A stretch of DNA of 56,133 nucleotides from JAYZQT01 sp036136335 (GTDB lineage: Bacteria > Pseudomonadota > Alphaproteobacteria > MPNO01 > UBA830). Position numbers and translations under genes: made by a program. How positions within the stretch are numbered: the stretch's first letter is position 1; the number at the start of each line of letters is the position of its first letter. The stretch lies in NCBI GenBank assembly GCA_036136335.1, contig JAYZQT010000062.1:1-56133 (forward strand), given 5' to 3'. Below are positions 1 through 8,748 of the stretch, one piece after another. The notes under the pieces were generated by a model that saw nothing but the letters and a program-made list of their open reading frames with translations, had not been told where the DNA came from and made no database searches.

Positions 1-194
1 TCTCTCTTTCCCTTTTTAAAACTTCCCTGTTCACTGCCCGTTGTTATTTTTCCACTGAACGGAACATCAGTATATTTCTTGTAGAAAAGACCATCTCGTT
101 CCACCAAGTCATCGTAATCAACCACTTCTTCACTCAGTGCGAGCGAAGGAAACAGAAAGACCAGTAGGAGTATGGGTGCGAGGATGCGTTTCAT
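1..194 (-). CDS. MORN-variant secreted protein (YwqK-type), 3' end outside window
   Basis: Reading the minus strand from the ATG at 194 gives a clean open frame to the window edge (64 codons). It opens with a Sec signal peptide (MKRILAPILLLVFLFPSLALS), followed by a region with the pattern DLVERDGLFYKKYTDVPFSG. That pattern is typical of the first repeat of MORN-variant proteins that databases call YwqK-family antitoxins, in which tyrosine/glycine repeats continue for another 100 or more residues. The antitoxin label is inherited from a family name; nothing here shows a toxin partner. The protein is presumably exported. No obvious Shine-Dalgarno is seen. Only the N-terminus is visible, so the function cannot be stated further. 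Confidence 0.7.
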   Translation of the reverse strand, partial: MKRILAPILLLVFLFPSLALSEEVVDYDDLVERDGLFYKKYTDVPFSGKITTGSEQGSFKKGKR

Positions 195-445
195 ACGGAA
201 ATTCTGACAGAGAATATTCGGAATGGGTAGAGAGAACAGAAATCCCCGTACAAAGAACTCATGGGTCAGGATTTCATTCCGTTACCCTGCAGATTTAGAC
301 CCACTCGATGGAACACCCATGCACCTTCTTTGATACCTTCTCGACCTCAACGCAAAAGACCCCTCAGCATGGTGTCTGAGAGGTCTGTATTGGTGTCATA
401 TCCGAGGGATGTCCGAGTGTGACCTCGAATGACTGAAAAGATGAA
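195..445. other. AT-rich spacer without a recognised gene
   Basis: About 250 bases between the signal-peptide protein and the DUF3764-like gene. I see no convincing reading frame. A small inverted repeat (CTCAG...CTGAG) lies near 364-382 but has no T-run, so I do not call it a terminator. Confidence 0.4.
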
Positions 446-730
446 TTACGCAGGAGGTGCGAGAGGCGTAATTGAATACGGGATATGCTCGATAACAATA
501 TCCTCGGTCAATTTGTGGAACTCTGGATCTTCCATCATTGCACCCATCGCCGCCATATCGACGTCGAACAATGTCACCAGTGCGGTAGCGTCATCTGCCT
601 TACCGAAAAGTGTCCGACTTTCATCGCAAATCTTCGAGCGGTTCTCGGCATCATTTACGAAGACTTCGTGCCATGCCTCATACGATGACTTTAATTTAAC
701 GATCAGATGAATATCCATTTTGTAGTCCAT
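446..730 (-). CDS. DUF3764-like small alpha/beta-barrel protein
   Basis: This 94-residue protein has the look of the DUF3764 family, small dimeric ferredoxin-like barrel proteins common in marine cyanobacteria and alphaproteobacteria. The supporting stretch runs from IHLIVKLKSSYEAWHEVF near the N-terminus, through LFGKADDATALVTLFDVD, to AMMEDPEFHKL and a proline-rich end. The function of the family is unknown. Two starts are possible: ATG at 730, with AGG directly against it, and ATG at 718, which gives the more typical N-terminus MDIHLIVKLK. It stands alone in a gene-poor AT-rich stretch, and its low-GC codon use matches that stretch rather than the genes after 2.4 kb. Confidence 0.6.
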   Translation of the reverse strand: MDYKMDIHLIVKLKSSYEAWHEVFVNDAENRSKICDESRTLFGKADDATALVTLFDVDMAAMGAMMEDPEFHKLTEDIVIEHIPYSITPLAPPA

Positions 731-784
731 CCTGAGTTGTGGGTGAGATTTTTATAATAGTGCATAGAGGTGTGCATGCCTATT

Positions 785-964
785 TCAGAGAAACATATGA
801 CGTGAGGTGCTATTCGGGTTCTGTTGGATGTTAGTGACGAACTCCACGATGGCACGTCTCATTAGGTCACTCTCGTTGATTTGGAACTGGTCACAGATGG
901 TGGTCATGTCTTCCTTGAGGGTCAGCGGCATTCTTAAGCAGGTCTGGTAAGGGTGTTTTGTCAT
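785..964 (-). CDS. Ribbon-helix-helix (CopG/Arc-type) protein
   Basis: A 59-residue protein with ribbon-helix-helix organisation: a short strand (YQTCLRMPLTL) followed by two helices (KEDMTTICDQFQ and NESDLMRRAIVEFVTNIQ). Such proteins bind DNA as dimers and often act as plasmid, phage or antitoxin repressors. I chose the ATG at 964 because GGAG lies seven bases upstream. The frame can be extended to a GTG at 1009 that overlaps the stop codon of the preceding small frame, so a longer 74-residue form is possible. No toxin gene is visible next to it. The call rests on the pattern of hydrophobic and polar residues, not on a search. Confidence 0.55.
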   Translation of the reverse strand: MTKHPYQTCLRMPLTLKEDMTTICDQFQINESDLMRRAIVEFVTNIQQNPNSTSRHMFL

Positions 965-1005
965 ATAGGTTCTCCGTTGGTGTGAGGTTTTCTCTAACCC
1001 GTTAG

Positions 1006-1140
1006 TCACTTGATTTTCCGTGCAAGTTCGACTGCCAATTTATCGATTTCAGACTTGATGGAACCAATGATGGTCAATTGGATTAGAGGTTCTTTTTCTC
1101 TTTTGTATTTTTGTATTAGTTGGTCAATTTTAGGGTTCAT
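1006..1140 (-). CDS. Small 44-residue hypothetical protein upstream of the RHH gene
   Basis: The minus strand from the ATG at 1140 encodes 44 residues, starting MNPKIDQLIQKYKREKEP and ending LARKIK. It is lysine-rich and predicted helical. Its TGA overlaps the GTG (GTGA) that could start a longer form of the RHH protein, and its own start overlaps the end of a still smaller frame. Overlapping stops and starts suggest a compact phage- or plasmid-like operon. No homologue is recognised, and it may be non-coding. Confidence 0.35.
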   Translation of the reverse strand: MNPKIDQLIQKYKREKEPLIQLTIIGSIKSEIDKLAVELARKIK

Positions 1141-1237
1141 TTGTTAATCCATTTAGCAGTCCATCCAGACGTTTATTGTCTGTGATGGTGTATCCCATAG
1201 AAAATATCGAGAGGGATGTTCTAGCAACCTCCAGCAT
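1130..1237 (-). CDS. Small 35-residue hypothetical protein
   Basis: The ATG at 1237 opens a 35-codon frame beginning MLEVARTSLSIFSMGYTI and ending LLNGLTNEP. It overlaps the next small frame by 11 bases. The residue mixture looks protein-like, but there is no good ribosome binding site and a stop lies seven codons upstream. It could be the tail of a truncated gene. Confidence 0.25.
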   Translation of the reverse strand: MLEVARTSLSIFSMGYTITDNKRLDGLLNGLTNEP

Positions 1238-1323
1238 CGTTCTAGAGGGTGTCTAAGTGAGTAAGGAAGTCAGACTAGATACTCGAAAGGAGAAACCTTA
1301 GTCAGAATCCAAATCTGGTTTCC

Positions 1324-1473
1324 TCACTCGATTCTATTTAGGTGTTCTTGAATCAGGTTTTGTTGGTAACCCTGATGGATGGATTTCAAGAGGTCATTTA
1401 GGTATGAGTCTGGAGAATTTTAATTTTCTAGAAATGTTTGGATTCGTTGGACTCGATTCATTTCAAACCTCAT
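1324..1473 (-). pseudogene. Short gene interrupted by an in-frame TAA
   Basis: Minus-strand translation from 1473 (or the second ATG at 1461) reads MNRVQRIQTFLEN, stop, then NSPDSYLNDLLKSIHQGY and on to LIQEHLNRIE, stop, all in one frame. The second half looks clearly protein-like and amphipathic although no start codon precedes it, so the simplest reading is one 49-residue gene broken by a TAA after residue 17. The family is not recognised. It fits the decayed character of 1.2-1.9 kb. Confidence 0.4.
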
Positions 1474-1603
1474 TATTGGTTTTAATCAGTACCTTAATAT
1501 AATTTGAACTTGATAATCTTGAGGTAGTGATTTCTGGACATACTGAACCTACTCAAGGAACAGCATGTCCTCTTGAGTCCAGTGACTTCAGAGACATATG
1601 CAA

Positions 1604-1876
1604 TCAGAGAAACTTTTCTAACCAAGTACCATCACGTCTACGGTTAGAGAGTTGGGTGGGTAATCCGATATCCCATTCACTCAGCACCACTGGGTTCTTA
1701 TCCAAATCCATGCGAGTTACTTCTCTACTGAAACTACGGTCACGATATGAAACGGATTGCATCATGGTCATATCGTGTGAGGGCAAAATACTCCCTCGTC
1801 CTGTTGGTAATGTTTATTCACCCATATCCAACTTTGGTGCAGTCGTATTCCCATCCGTATAGTCATGTGGGAAAAC
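1604..1876 (-). pseudogene. Decayed protein-like frame with an in-frame TAA
   Basis: On the minus strand the frame from 1876 reads VFPHDYTDGNTTAPKLDMGE, then a TAA at 1814-1816, then continues in the same frame through MTMMQSVSYRDRSFSREV and SEWDIGLPTQLSNRRRDG to WLEKFL and a TGA. The part after the TAA could start at an internal codon and make about 60 residues. Because the sequence before the stop is equally protein-like, I read this as a fragment of a larger gene broken by a nonsense change and truncated at both ends. The family is not recognised; phage origin is a guess from its neighbours. Confidence 0.35.
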
Positions 1877-2040
1877 CTATCGATATAGTCTAGGAAACTT
1901 GAATTACTTCTATTTAGTCATTTGCATCCCTTGAAAACCTCCAATGAGTAAAAAAGTTTGAAATAGGGATATGGATAACGAATTAGAAATTTTGGTATCC
2001 CCTACCAACTTACCAATTTTCGATATAAACCTATGGAGAC

Positions 2041-2132
<92 letters not shown>

Positions 2133-2232
2133 TGTTACGCAAAACTAGGGATTTGGTAACGTGACTGACCCACATACTGACCCACACGTTCAAAAAGGTG
2201 AGGAAAATCAAGGTATTTAGATTATATCCGTT

Positions 2233-2295
<63 letters not shown>

Positions 2296-2431
2296 ATCAA
2301 ATTAAAACAATAGCTTATAGATTATTCCAATTTTCTGTCCAAAATCCCAGTTACACATTAATTTCGATAATGTTCTCCTGTCGCTTCATATCTGAAACAC
2401 GACGCAAATTACATACCGGTCAGTTCGTTAA

Positions 2432-2707
2432 CGGCTTGCAAACCACGTCCTTTTCGGTGACAAAATGACGGCCGCACTATTTAACACGGAGAAGGTTGTC
2501 GGAATGATTAAAAAACCCGCGCGCGACAAATGGGTTGACGAAAGCTGTTACAATGAATTTCTGACCCCGTTCGCTTTCGAACGTGCGGGAAAGGTGGAAG
2601 AGATCGCTAACACGGCTGTGCTTCTGGTGTCTAATCTGTCGTCCTACACCTCGGGCACGATCGTGACGGCTGATGGGGGCATGGTCCACAAGGGACCACT
2701 TTTTTGA
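2432..2707 (+). pseudogene. 5'-truncated short-chain dehydrogenase (C-terminal part)
   Basis: The frame ending at the TGA of 2705-2707 encodes the C-terminal third of an SDR. ERAGKVEEIANTAVLLVSN followed by SSYTSGTIVTADGG is the usual cofactor-proximal end of FabG-like enzymes. SDR-like residues reach back to about 2432, where the frame meets a stop. The Rossmann glycine motif and the Ser-Tyr-Lys triad are missing, so the gene is broken even though an internal ATG at 2465 could give 80 residues. The truncation lies where AT-rich sequence next to the tRNA scar gives way to GC-richer chromosome, so an integration or deletion event probably removed the 5' part. Its TGA overlaps the TTG start of the next gene. 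Confidence 0.65.
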
Positions 2708-4998
2708 AGGACGGATCGCCGGTACGTGCCGAAGATCCGCGGCTTCTGCGCGGCCGGGGGAAATTTACCGACGATATTCATCTCGACCGGATGGTGCATG
2801 CGGTGTTTGTTCGCAGCCCGATGGCGCATGCTGAGATTGTCGGGATAAACATCGAACCAGCACTTGCTGCCGGGGCTTTGGCCGTCATCACGGCTGAAAA
2901 TTTTCATTTAATTGATAAAAGGCTAATATCGCGGTTCTGGAATCCGGCGATCCGGGGCGGCCAACCCGACCTGCTTGCCACAGACCGTGTACGGCATGTT
3001 GGTGAAGCTGTTGCGCTGGTGATTGCAGAAGATCGGTATACCGCAGAAGATATTGCGGTGCTGGTCACGGTCGATTACCGGCCCTTGCCGCCCGTGGTGA
3101 CGACCGCCGCGGCCGTTGCTCCCGATGCTGTGCAGCTTCATGATGACTGGCCTCATAATATAGCTGCCGAAATCGCCAACACGGCCGGCGATGCGGACGC
3201 AGCCATGGCTGGCGCGCCAAGACGTATAAAAAGATCGTTTCAGTTCGGTCGCCAAACCGGCCTGCCATTGGAAACACGGGGATGCCTTGCGGATTTCGAT
3301 ATCGACCGCAATCGGCTGACCGTCTGGGTTTCTACCCAAACCCATTATAATGTGCGAAACAATCTCGCCGAAATACTCGGTCTTTCGGAGTACGATGTTC
3401 GCGTTATTGCGGAAGATGTGGGTGGTGGTTTCGGTGCCAAATCGCGGCCATATGCCGAAGAAATCATCGTGAGTTATGCCAGCCGTCTGCTTTCCCGGCC
3501 AGTAAAATGGATCGAGGATCGCTCGGAAAACCTTAAGGCTACGACCCATTCGCGCGCCATCGAGACCGATATTGAAATCGGTTACGACGATACTGGCCGT
3601 GTTCTGGCTTTGCGTGGCAGTCTGGTAGCCGATATCGGCGCGTATGTGTTTACCAGTGGAATTATTACTACCGATGTTGCCTCCGGTCAGTGCGCGGGCC
3701 CTTACAGGATAGCAAATATTGACTTTAGGGCCCGTTGCGTGGGTACCAACAAGACGCCGCTTGCAACTTATCGAGGCGCCGGCCAGCCCGAAGCGACGTT
3801 CCCACTCGAAATGATGCTCGATTTGATCGCACGGGATGTGGGTATTTCTGCGGCCGAGGTCCGCATCCGTAATGTCGTTGCGCTGGCGGATATGCCCTAT
3901 ACGCCGAGCATCCCCTATGCAGGTCCTGATATTCGCTTCGAAAGTGGAGATTATGTGGAGATGATCCGTCGAGCTGAGCACGCTAGCGGCTATCATGACC
4001 ACGTCGAAATACTGCCTGATGGCAGAAGCGTGGCGTGGGGTTTCGCCTGCGGGATTGAAACGACTGGGTTTGTTGGGTTTGAATCCGCCCGGGTACGGCT
4101 CGATCCCTCTGGTGCGGTTGCCGTCGCATCCGGGATGACGTCCCAGGGTCAGGGCCAGTTGACGACCTATGCCCAGGTCTGTGCCGAAATTCTCGGTGTT
4201 CCGTTTGCAGATGTGACGGTCTCGCTCGGCGATTCCGACTTGCTGCCGTTCGGTCGCGGCGCGTTCGCGAGCCGCGGCGCGGTGATCGGCGCAAATGCCG
4301 TAGCCGGTGCTGCGGAAAAGCTTCGCGACAGAATTCTCAGCCATGCCGGCACGCTGTTGCAGCGCCCGGCACGCGAGCTCACAATTGAAGGGGGCTGCAT
4401 TTTGATTCAGGACGGTTCAGAGACCGGTCTGACGCTCGCCAGCATCGCGCAGGCCTTCATGCCGGGTGGCCCTCTTTATGCCGGGGCGACGGCACTGGAG
4501 GATGAATTTATATATGATTCGAAAGGAACACTAACCTTCGCGTTTTCGGCTCACGCAGCAAAAGTCGCTGTGGATATGCATTCCGGAGATTATCAAGTTA
4601 TCGACTACTACATCCTGCATGATGCCGGGCGCATGCTAAATACGATGATCGTAGACGGACAAGTTATCGGCGGCGCGGTCGACGGGATGGGATGCGCGAT
4701 GGTGTCCGAGCTTTTATATAATGAAGACGGGCAGCTGGTTTCAGGAACGCTCGCCGATTATCTGGTAATGGCCGCGATGGAAACGCCTAAAATTCGCCTC
4801 GATCATGTACAGTCTACGCCAACCACCAATCCGCTCGGGGTGAGAGGTGTCGGGGAGGGAGCAGTGTTGCCGGCCGCTCCTGCAATCGTCGGCGCTATCT
4901 CTAGAATCGTAGGGCAGATGTCGATTGAACAGGAGCAAAATCTCTTCTCGGTGCCGGTCAGTCCCGCCGCTGTTCTGCGTGCTACCGGCAGTAAATGA
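2704..4998 (+). CDS. CoxL/xanthine dehydrogenase-family molybdopterin subunit (orphan)
   Basis: At 764 residues this is the usual length of the large molybdenum subunit of the CO dehydrogenase/xanthine dehydrogenase family. The N-terminus (SPVRAEDPRLLRGRGKFTDDI) begins the a/b hammerhead domain. The active-site loop around residue 356 reads TYRGAGQ, the form II type, not the AYRCSFR of true CO dehydrogenases. The catalytic glutamate is in GVGEGAVLP (Glu718). The substrate is unknown and the protein should not be called CO dehydrogenase. It starts at TTG (2704) overlapping the stop of the SDR remnant. The small 2Fe-2S and medium FAD subunits normally encoded beside it are absent on both sides, so it is either an orphan working with partners elsewhere or the remains of a disrupted operon. 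Confidence 0.88.
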   Translation: MKDGSPVRAEDPRLLRGRGKFTDDIHLDRMVHAVFVRSPMAHAEIVGINIEPALAAGALAVITAENFHLIDKRLISRFWNPAIRGGQPDLLATDRVRHVGEAVALVIAEDRYTAEDIAVLVTVDYRPLPPVVTTAAAVAPDAVQLHDDWPHNIAAEIANTAGDADAAMAGAPRRIKRSFQFGRQTGLPLETRGCLADFDIDRNRLTVWVSTQTHYNVRNNLAEILGLSEYDVRVIAEDVGGGFGAKSRPYAEEIIVSYASRLLSRPVKWIEDRSENLKATTHSRAIETDIEIGYDDTGRVLALRGSLVADIGAYVFTSGIITTDVASGQCAGPYRIANIDFRARCVGTNKTPLATYRGAGQPEATFPLEMMLDLIARDVGISAAEVRIRNVVALADMPYTPSIPYAGPDIRFESGDYVEMIRRAEHASGYHDHVEILPDGRSVAWGFACGIETTGFVGFESARVRLDPSGAVAVASGMTSQGQGQLTTYAQVCAEILGVPFADVTVSLGDSDLLPFGRGAFASRGAVIGANAVAGAAEKLRDRILSHAGTLLQRPARELTIEGGCILIQDGSETGLTLASIAQAFMPGGPLYAGATALEDEFIYDSKGTLTFAFSAHAAKVAVDMHSGDYQVIDYYILHDAGRMLNTMIVDGQVIGGAVDGMGCAMVSELLYNEDGQLVSGTLADYLVMAAMETPKIRLDHVQSTPTTNPLGVRGVGEGAVLPAAPAIVGAISRIVGQMSIEQEQNLFSVPVSPAAVLRATGSK

Positions 4999-5731
4999 TG
5001 AGCCGGCGTTATACGGAAAAGCCCAAACGACCGGTGATGGGATAGCGCTAGGGGGTGCGATTGCATCAGCCCCTCAAAATTTTTCTCCAATAGACTGGTA
5101 CATTTTTTACAACTGCAGCTCTTATATTTTACGTGAAACGGGAGGTCTGCTTCCATCATCGAAAATAAGTCAGGAATTAACCTAGATGCTTGGTTTGCCT
5201 GTCATCGTTCTGGTGCCCGCCTGTCTCCGATAAAAGGATAACGGACTGAGGCCTTTATCTTGACGGTATAGTTTGTTGCTATTTTAAAAGCCTCTGTGTC
5301 AGAAGAGCGTGCGGCAGCGGCCCATAACTGCGCTATGGCGAGGAGTGCGGCGACAAGAAAGTAGACTCTAGTGTTCTCAACAGTGGCAAATATCGACGTC
5401 ATTGGATGCATAAACCCTGAGTAATCAAAAACGGTAAACCAGACATCGCGGCTGATCCACCTGTCTTTTGAATCTCCTTTAGTCGCGTTCATCCTCCAAA
5501 CTGCCGGGCCCTTGGTTCACTCCGAACTTCGCAGAGAAGGCAGCGGGAGGGCTTCCTGCCATTGCTTCGAGGGCTTGTGTGTGGCTCTAGATAATCTGGC
5601 TGAAGTCCAGGGGGTAATCGTCAGGAAGCTCGAGCGGTGGAACACGCGATTTGGGAAATAATCTTGATCCTGTTCACTGGCTGATCCTATTTCGTATAAA
5701 GTGCACACATCAAGAAAACAGGAACGAATGC
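4999..5731. other. 730-base interval with no firm gene
   Basis: No frame here has a recognisable domain. The only longer candidate is the minus-strand frame at 5202-5492, listed separately. The interval might be where companion subunits of the CoxL protein were lost, but I see no recognisable traces of them. Confidence 0.4.
5202..5492 (-). CDS. Doubtful small membrane protein
   Basis: A 96-residue frame with one hydrophobic stretch (VYFLVAALLAIAQLWAAAA, about residues 43-61) flanked by polar sequence. GGAGG lies directly against the ATG, too close to be a normal ribosome binding site. I do not recognise a family. It may be a small single-span protein, a remnant, or chance; the long gene-free surroundings favour caution. 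Confidence 0.25.
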   Translation of the reverse strand: MNATKGDSKDRWISRDVWFTVFDYSGFMHPMTSIFATVENTRVYFLVAALLAIAQLWAAAARSSDTEAFKIATNYTVKIKASVRYPFIGDRRAPER

Positions 5732-6721
5732 ATGAAGCTAGGACTACTGTTGCCCAATCAAGGTGTCGTCTTCGGCGCGACGACTGTGCCTGAACTACTT
5801 GAACTCGCTGAGCAGGCTGAAGGTTCTGGCACATTTGAAAGTCTTTGGGTCGGCGACAATTTACTTGCCAAACCACGGCTTGAATCCGTCACACTTCTGT
5901 CTGCGCTTGCTGTGCGCACAAAAACTTGCCGGCTTGGTACAGCCTGCATGGCGAGTTTCCCGCTTCGTCATCCAGTAGTGCTTGCCGCACAATGGGGCGC
6001 GCTCGATTGCTTTGCCGACGGTCGCACGGTGTTAACGGCCTGTATCGGCGGTGGACCCACGAATGGAAATATCGCGGGTGACTTCGAATCCGAATACGGT
6101 GCGATGCAAATTGATCCAACTGAACGGGTTGCCCGTATGGAGGAGGGCATCGAGGTGCTGCGGGCGTTGTGGACAGAAGATCCTGCAACTTTTAACGGAC
6201 GCTTCTTTAATTTCGATGGCATCGCAGTGCGCCCGCAGCCGGTGCAGAAACCCTGCCCGCCAATTTGGTTGGCGAACAACCCGTGGGTATTCGGCACAAG
6301 AAATTCTGGTACCATTAACCGGCAGGTAGACCGGGTCGCTCGTCTTGCGGACGGTTGGATGACCGTTGGTGCCACACCAGGGCAGTTTGACAGCGCATGG
6401 CGGGAAATTTGCAGCGCCGCAGAATGTTACGGTCGGGATGTTGCCCAACTGGAAAACGCTATCTACTTCAATCTCAACCTGAACGATGATAAAACGGTGG
6501 CTTATGCAGAAAGCAAGCGCTTCCTTGATGAGTACTACAGTTCCGATTGGCCGGAATGGAAAGTGAATGTATGGACTGCCTATGGCGATCCAGCAGAATG
6601 TGCAGAACGGATACGCGCTTACGAACCGGTGGGCGCCCAGACTATAATTATCCGCTTCACGTCCTACGATCAAAAAGCGCAGCTTGCACGTTTCCTCGAT
6701 GAGTTAGCGCCATTGTTATGA
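5732..6721 (+). CDS. LLM-class (luciferase-like) flavin-dependent oxidoreductase
   Basis: A 329-residue bacterial-luciferase-like monooxygenase of the FMN/F420 type. MKLGLLLPNQG starts the first strand of the TIM barrel, WVGDNLL follows, and the family segments LGTACMASFPLRHPVVLAAQWGALD and later FNFDGIAVRPQPVQKP are present. The ATG at 5732 is preferred over the longer in-frame start because GGA lies eight bases upstream and the family always begins at this strand. The substrate is unknown; relatives oxidise small organosulfur, nitro or alkane compounds with reduced flavin and oxygen. The last 25 codons have a diverged duplicate near 10.8 kb, showing that a second LLM gene once stood there. 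Confidence 0.85.
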   Translation: MKLGLLLPNQGVVFGATTVPELLELAEQAEGSGTFESLWVGDNLLAKPRLESVTLLSALAVRTKTCRLGTACMASFPLRHPVVLAAQWGALDCFADGRTVLTACIGGGPTNGNIAGDFESEYGAMQIDPTERVARMEEGIEVLRALWTEDPATFNGRFFNFDGIAVRPQPVQKPCPPIWLANNPWVFGTRNSGTINRQVDRVARLADGWMTVGATPGQFDSAWREICSAAECYGRDVAQLENAIYFNLNLNDDKTVAYAESKRFLDEYYSSDWPEWKVNVWTAYGDPAECAERIRAYEPVGAQTIIIRFTSYDQKAQLARFLDELAPLL

Positions 6722-6778
6722 TCATTGACAGTCAAAATTTCTATTGAAAATTTTCCTGTAATGGTAGTTTGAATCTCA

Positions 6779-8458
6779 TTAACTTGAATTTTGTAATGAT
6801 TCGCCGATGACTTGATGGAGGAGGAGTTCTGGATCGGATGGCGGTTCGTTTGCTCTCCATGCGACGTGATTGTCCGGACGGACCAAGATTAAATCCGCTC
6901 CATAAAGTTCTCGGGCCTCTTCGTTTTTCAGTTGAAATGACTGCATGGGGATCCCCAGGAAGCAAGCAGCCTCGATAATTGGCAGCACGTCTTTATTGTG
7001 GTTCAACTGAATCAGGGTAAATTCGGGTCCGAATACGTCATAAATTGACTGGGTTTGGTCCAGCCAGAGGTGGGGTGCCCGGCAACCAGGTGTTGCCGTC
7101 GGGATGTAAATATGTGGATCGTCGACGGGCGGTGCACCTATACCGCTCGAGACAAGGGGGGAGGTACAATACTGTACGCCGAGTTGAATGCCCTGTGTAT
7201 TGAATTCTAGTTCAGCATGGTGTTGGAGTTTTGTGCTTAACTCTTGACGCTTCCACCGTCCCGTTTCTGTATCTTTTTCGTGTTCTGGTGAGATATGGAT
7301 ACGACCAAGATTGTTGGCGAGAGAGCGGGCAAATTCTGTATTGCGTTTAGCAATGGGGCGACGTTCCCTTTCGTAACTTAACAGAAGTTCTGATCCGCCC
7401 CAGCCATTACAGGCAGCCGCTAATTTCCAACCAAGATTAACGGCGTCCTCAATTGAGGTGTTGTAACCCAAGCCTCCCGTAGGTGTGAAGAGGTGGGCTG
7501 CATCCCCGACAAGAAATATTCTTCCAATTTGGAACTTTTCAGCAACCAGCGTCATTCCGGCTGTCCATTTGGCCATTGCCATTATCTCGTATGGGAAATC
7601 GCAGCCGACGGTCAGGGCTAGAGACTGGTGAACCCAATCTTCGTCAGCCTCTACGCCCTCCGGAAGTTGTGTGTGAAAGGTGAATAATCCTTTGCCGTCG
7701 AGAGCTCCCATAATAGAGCGTCGCTGATGGTTCATAGCTAGGTGTTGCCAAGCTCGCTCTCCTTGGAGGATGTCGTAAAAGGCGGGCGCATTAAGTCGTG
7801 TGGCAAGCATCTGGCCACCCATGAAGTGGCGTTCTTCATCAGTGATGCCTTCATGACTTATGCCAACTCCCTTACGGATAGAGCTTCGTGCACCGTCGCA
7901 GCCTACTACATAAAGAAACTTGAACCTTTGTGCCGACCCAGTCTTGACGTTCTCTACATCGAGGAGAACATAATTCGGGTTATTAGAAACCTCAGTGACT
8001 CTATGGCCCAGTAATAGCTCAACACTGGGGTGACTGAGAGCTGCGCGGCGCAGAACAGGCTCAATAAAGAGTTGGTTGGATCTACTAACAGGTTCAGGTG
8101 TTGGCCAATCAGTGTTCTTAACGCCCGACCACTGGCGAGCCTCGCGTCGGCTGGGACCTTGGAGTCGTGCAAGCTCATAGCCCGTACCATATCGTGTAAA
8201 ATAGGCGATATCCTGAGGGTGGTCCTCGGCCAAACCAACATCACGTATTTCTTCAGCGATGCCATGACGCCGATAATGTTCCATCGTTCGGGCTGTGGAG
8301 GAGTTCGCTTTCGGAAGCCATGGCTGGACAGTTTCTTCTTCAAAAATCGTGCAGGTCACGCCTCTGCATCCGAGTTCCATCGCAGTCATAAGTCCAGCGG
8401 GGCCGCCGCCAACTATTCCAACCGAGGCTCTCAGCCCAGACTTAAACTGTTTCGCCAT
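6779..8458 (-). CDS. Class A FAD-dependent aromatic monooxygenase
   Basis: 559 residues with all signatures of PHBH-fold flavin hydroxylases (FAD_binding_3). These are the dinucleotide fold VGIVGGGPAGL near the N-terminus, the DG motif in VVGCDGARSSIRK around residue 190, and the GD motif GRIFLVGDAAHLFTPTGGLG around 310. The C-terminal 150 residues form the thioredoxin-like tail typical of the phenol-hydroxylase and MhpA subgroup. These enzymes hydroxylate aromatic acids or phenols with NAD(P)H and oxygen. The gene is transcribed away from the cupin-MarR pair, and the 290-bp divergent region is a natural place for control by that MarR protein. Exact substrate unknown. Confidence 0.87.
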   Translation of the reverse strand: MAKQFKSGLRASVGIVGGGPAGLMTAMELGCRGVTCTIFEEETVQPWLPKANSSTARTMEHYRRHGIAEEIRDVGLAEDHPQDIAYFTRYGTGYELARLQGPSRREARQWSGVKNTDWPTPEPVSRSNQLFIEPVLRRAALSHPSVELLLGHRVTEVSNNPNYVLLDVENVKTGSAQRFKFLYVVGCDGARSSIRKGVGISHEGITDEERHFMGGQMLATRLNAPAFYDILQGERAWQHLAMNHQRRSIMGALDGKGLFTFHTQLPEGVEADEDWVHQSLALTVGCDFPYEIMAMAKWTAGMTLVAEKFQIGRIFLVGDAAHLFTPTGGLGYNTSIEDAVNLGWKLAAACNGWGGSELLLSYERERRPIAKRNTEFARSLANNLGRIHISPEHEKDTETGRWKRQELSTKLQHHAELEFNTQGIQLGVQYCTSPLVSSGIGAPPVDDPHIYIPTATPGCRAPHLWLDQTQSIYDVFGPEFTLIQLNHNKDVLPIIEAACFLGIPMQSFQLKNEEARELYGADLILVRPDNHVAWRANEPPSDPELLLHQVIGESLQNSS

Positions 8459-8600
8459 TTAACACTTGATGACAAAATTTATGGATGCTCTACCTGGCAT
8501 TTTAGTATTTTCCATTCTTGCAGTTGATTACCGTCCGCATTTGCCGACTGCGTATAACAAAAATTAACACTGGTTGAGTTGATTGAAAATGAAAATATTG

Positions 8601-8630
8601 AAATTGCATGTAAATTACGTTTAAATTGCA
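8601..8630. promoter_or_regulatory. Candidate operator in divergent promoter region
   Basis: The direct repeat AAATTGCA occurs at 8601-8608 and 8623-8630, spaced 22 bases (two helical turns) and flanking the short palindrome GTAAATTAC. It lies between the divergent monooxygenase and cupin genes, so it is a candidate site for the downstream MarR regulator. No experimental or comparative support is available. Confidence 0.22.
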
Positions 8631-8748
8631 CTGAAGTCATACTGATTTCTATGGGTAATCCAGACGAAAACGACAGTTCCATGCTACTGCCGAATTTGCG
8701 TTGCAAAGGTTAATCCGAAATTGAAAAACAGGTGATCAGGAGATACAG

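Noticed and set aside
2923..4344. 473-codon open frame on the minus strand
   Set aside because: It is the antisense of the CoxL-type gene; no ribosome site and no recognised domain.
2704..4998. Calling the molybdenum subunit CO dehydrogenase
   Set aside because: The active-site loop is TYRGAGQ, not the AYRCSFR of form I CoxL, and the two partner subunits are absent.
5651..5731. Extended N-terminus for the LLM oxidoreductase
   Set aside because: The added residues match nothing in the family, and the ATG at 5732 has a better ribosome binding site.
6734..6754. AAAATTT/AAATTTT inverted repeat as a bidirectional terminator
   Set aside because: The stem is made only of A-T pairs and no T-run follows, so termination is doubtful.
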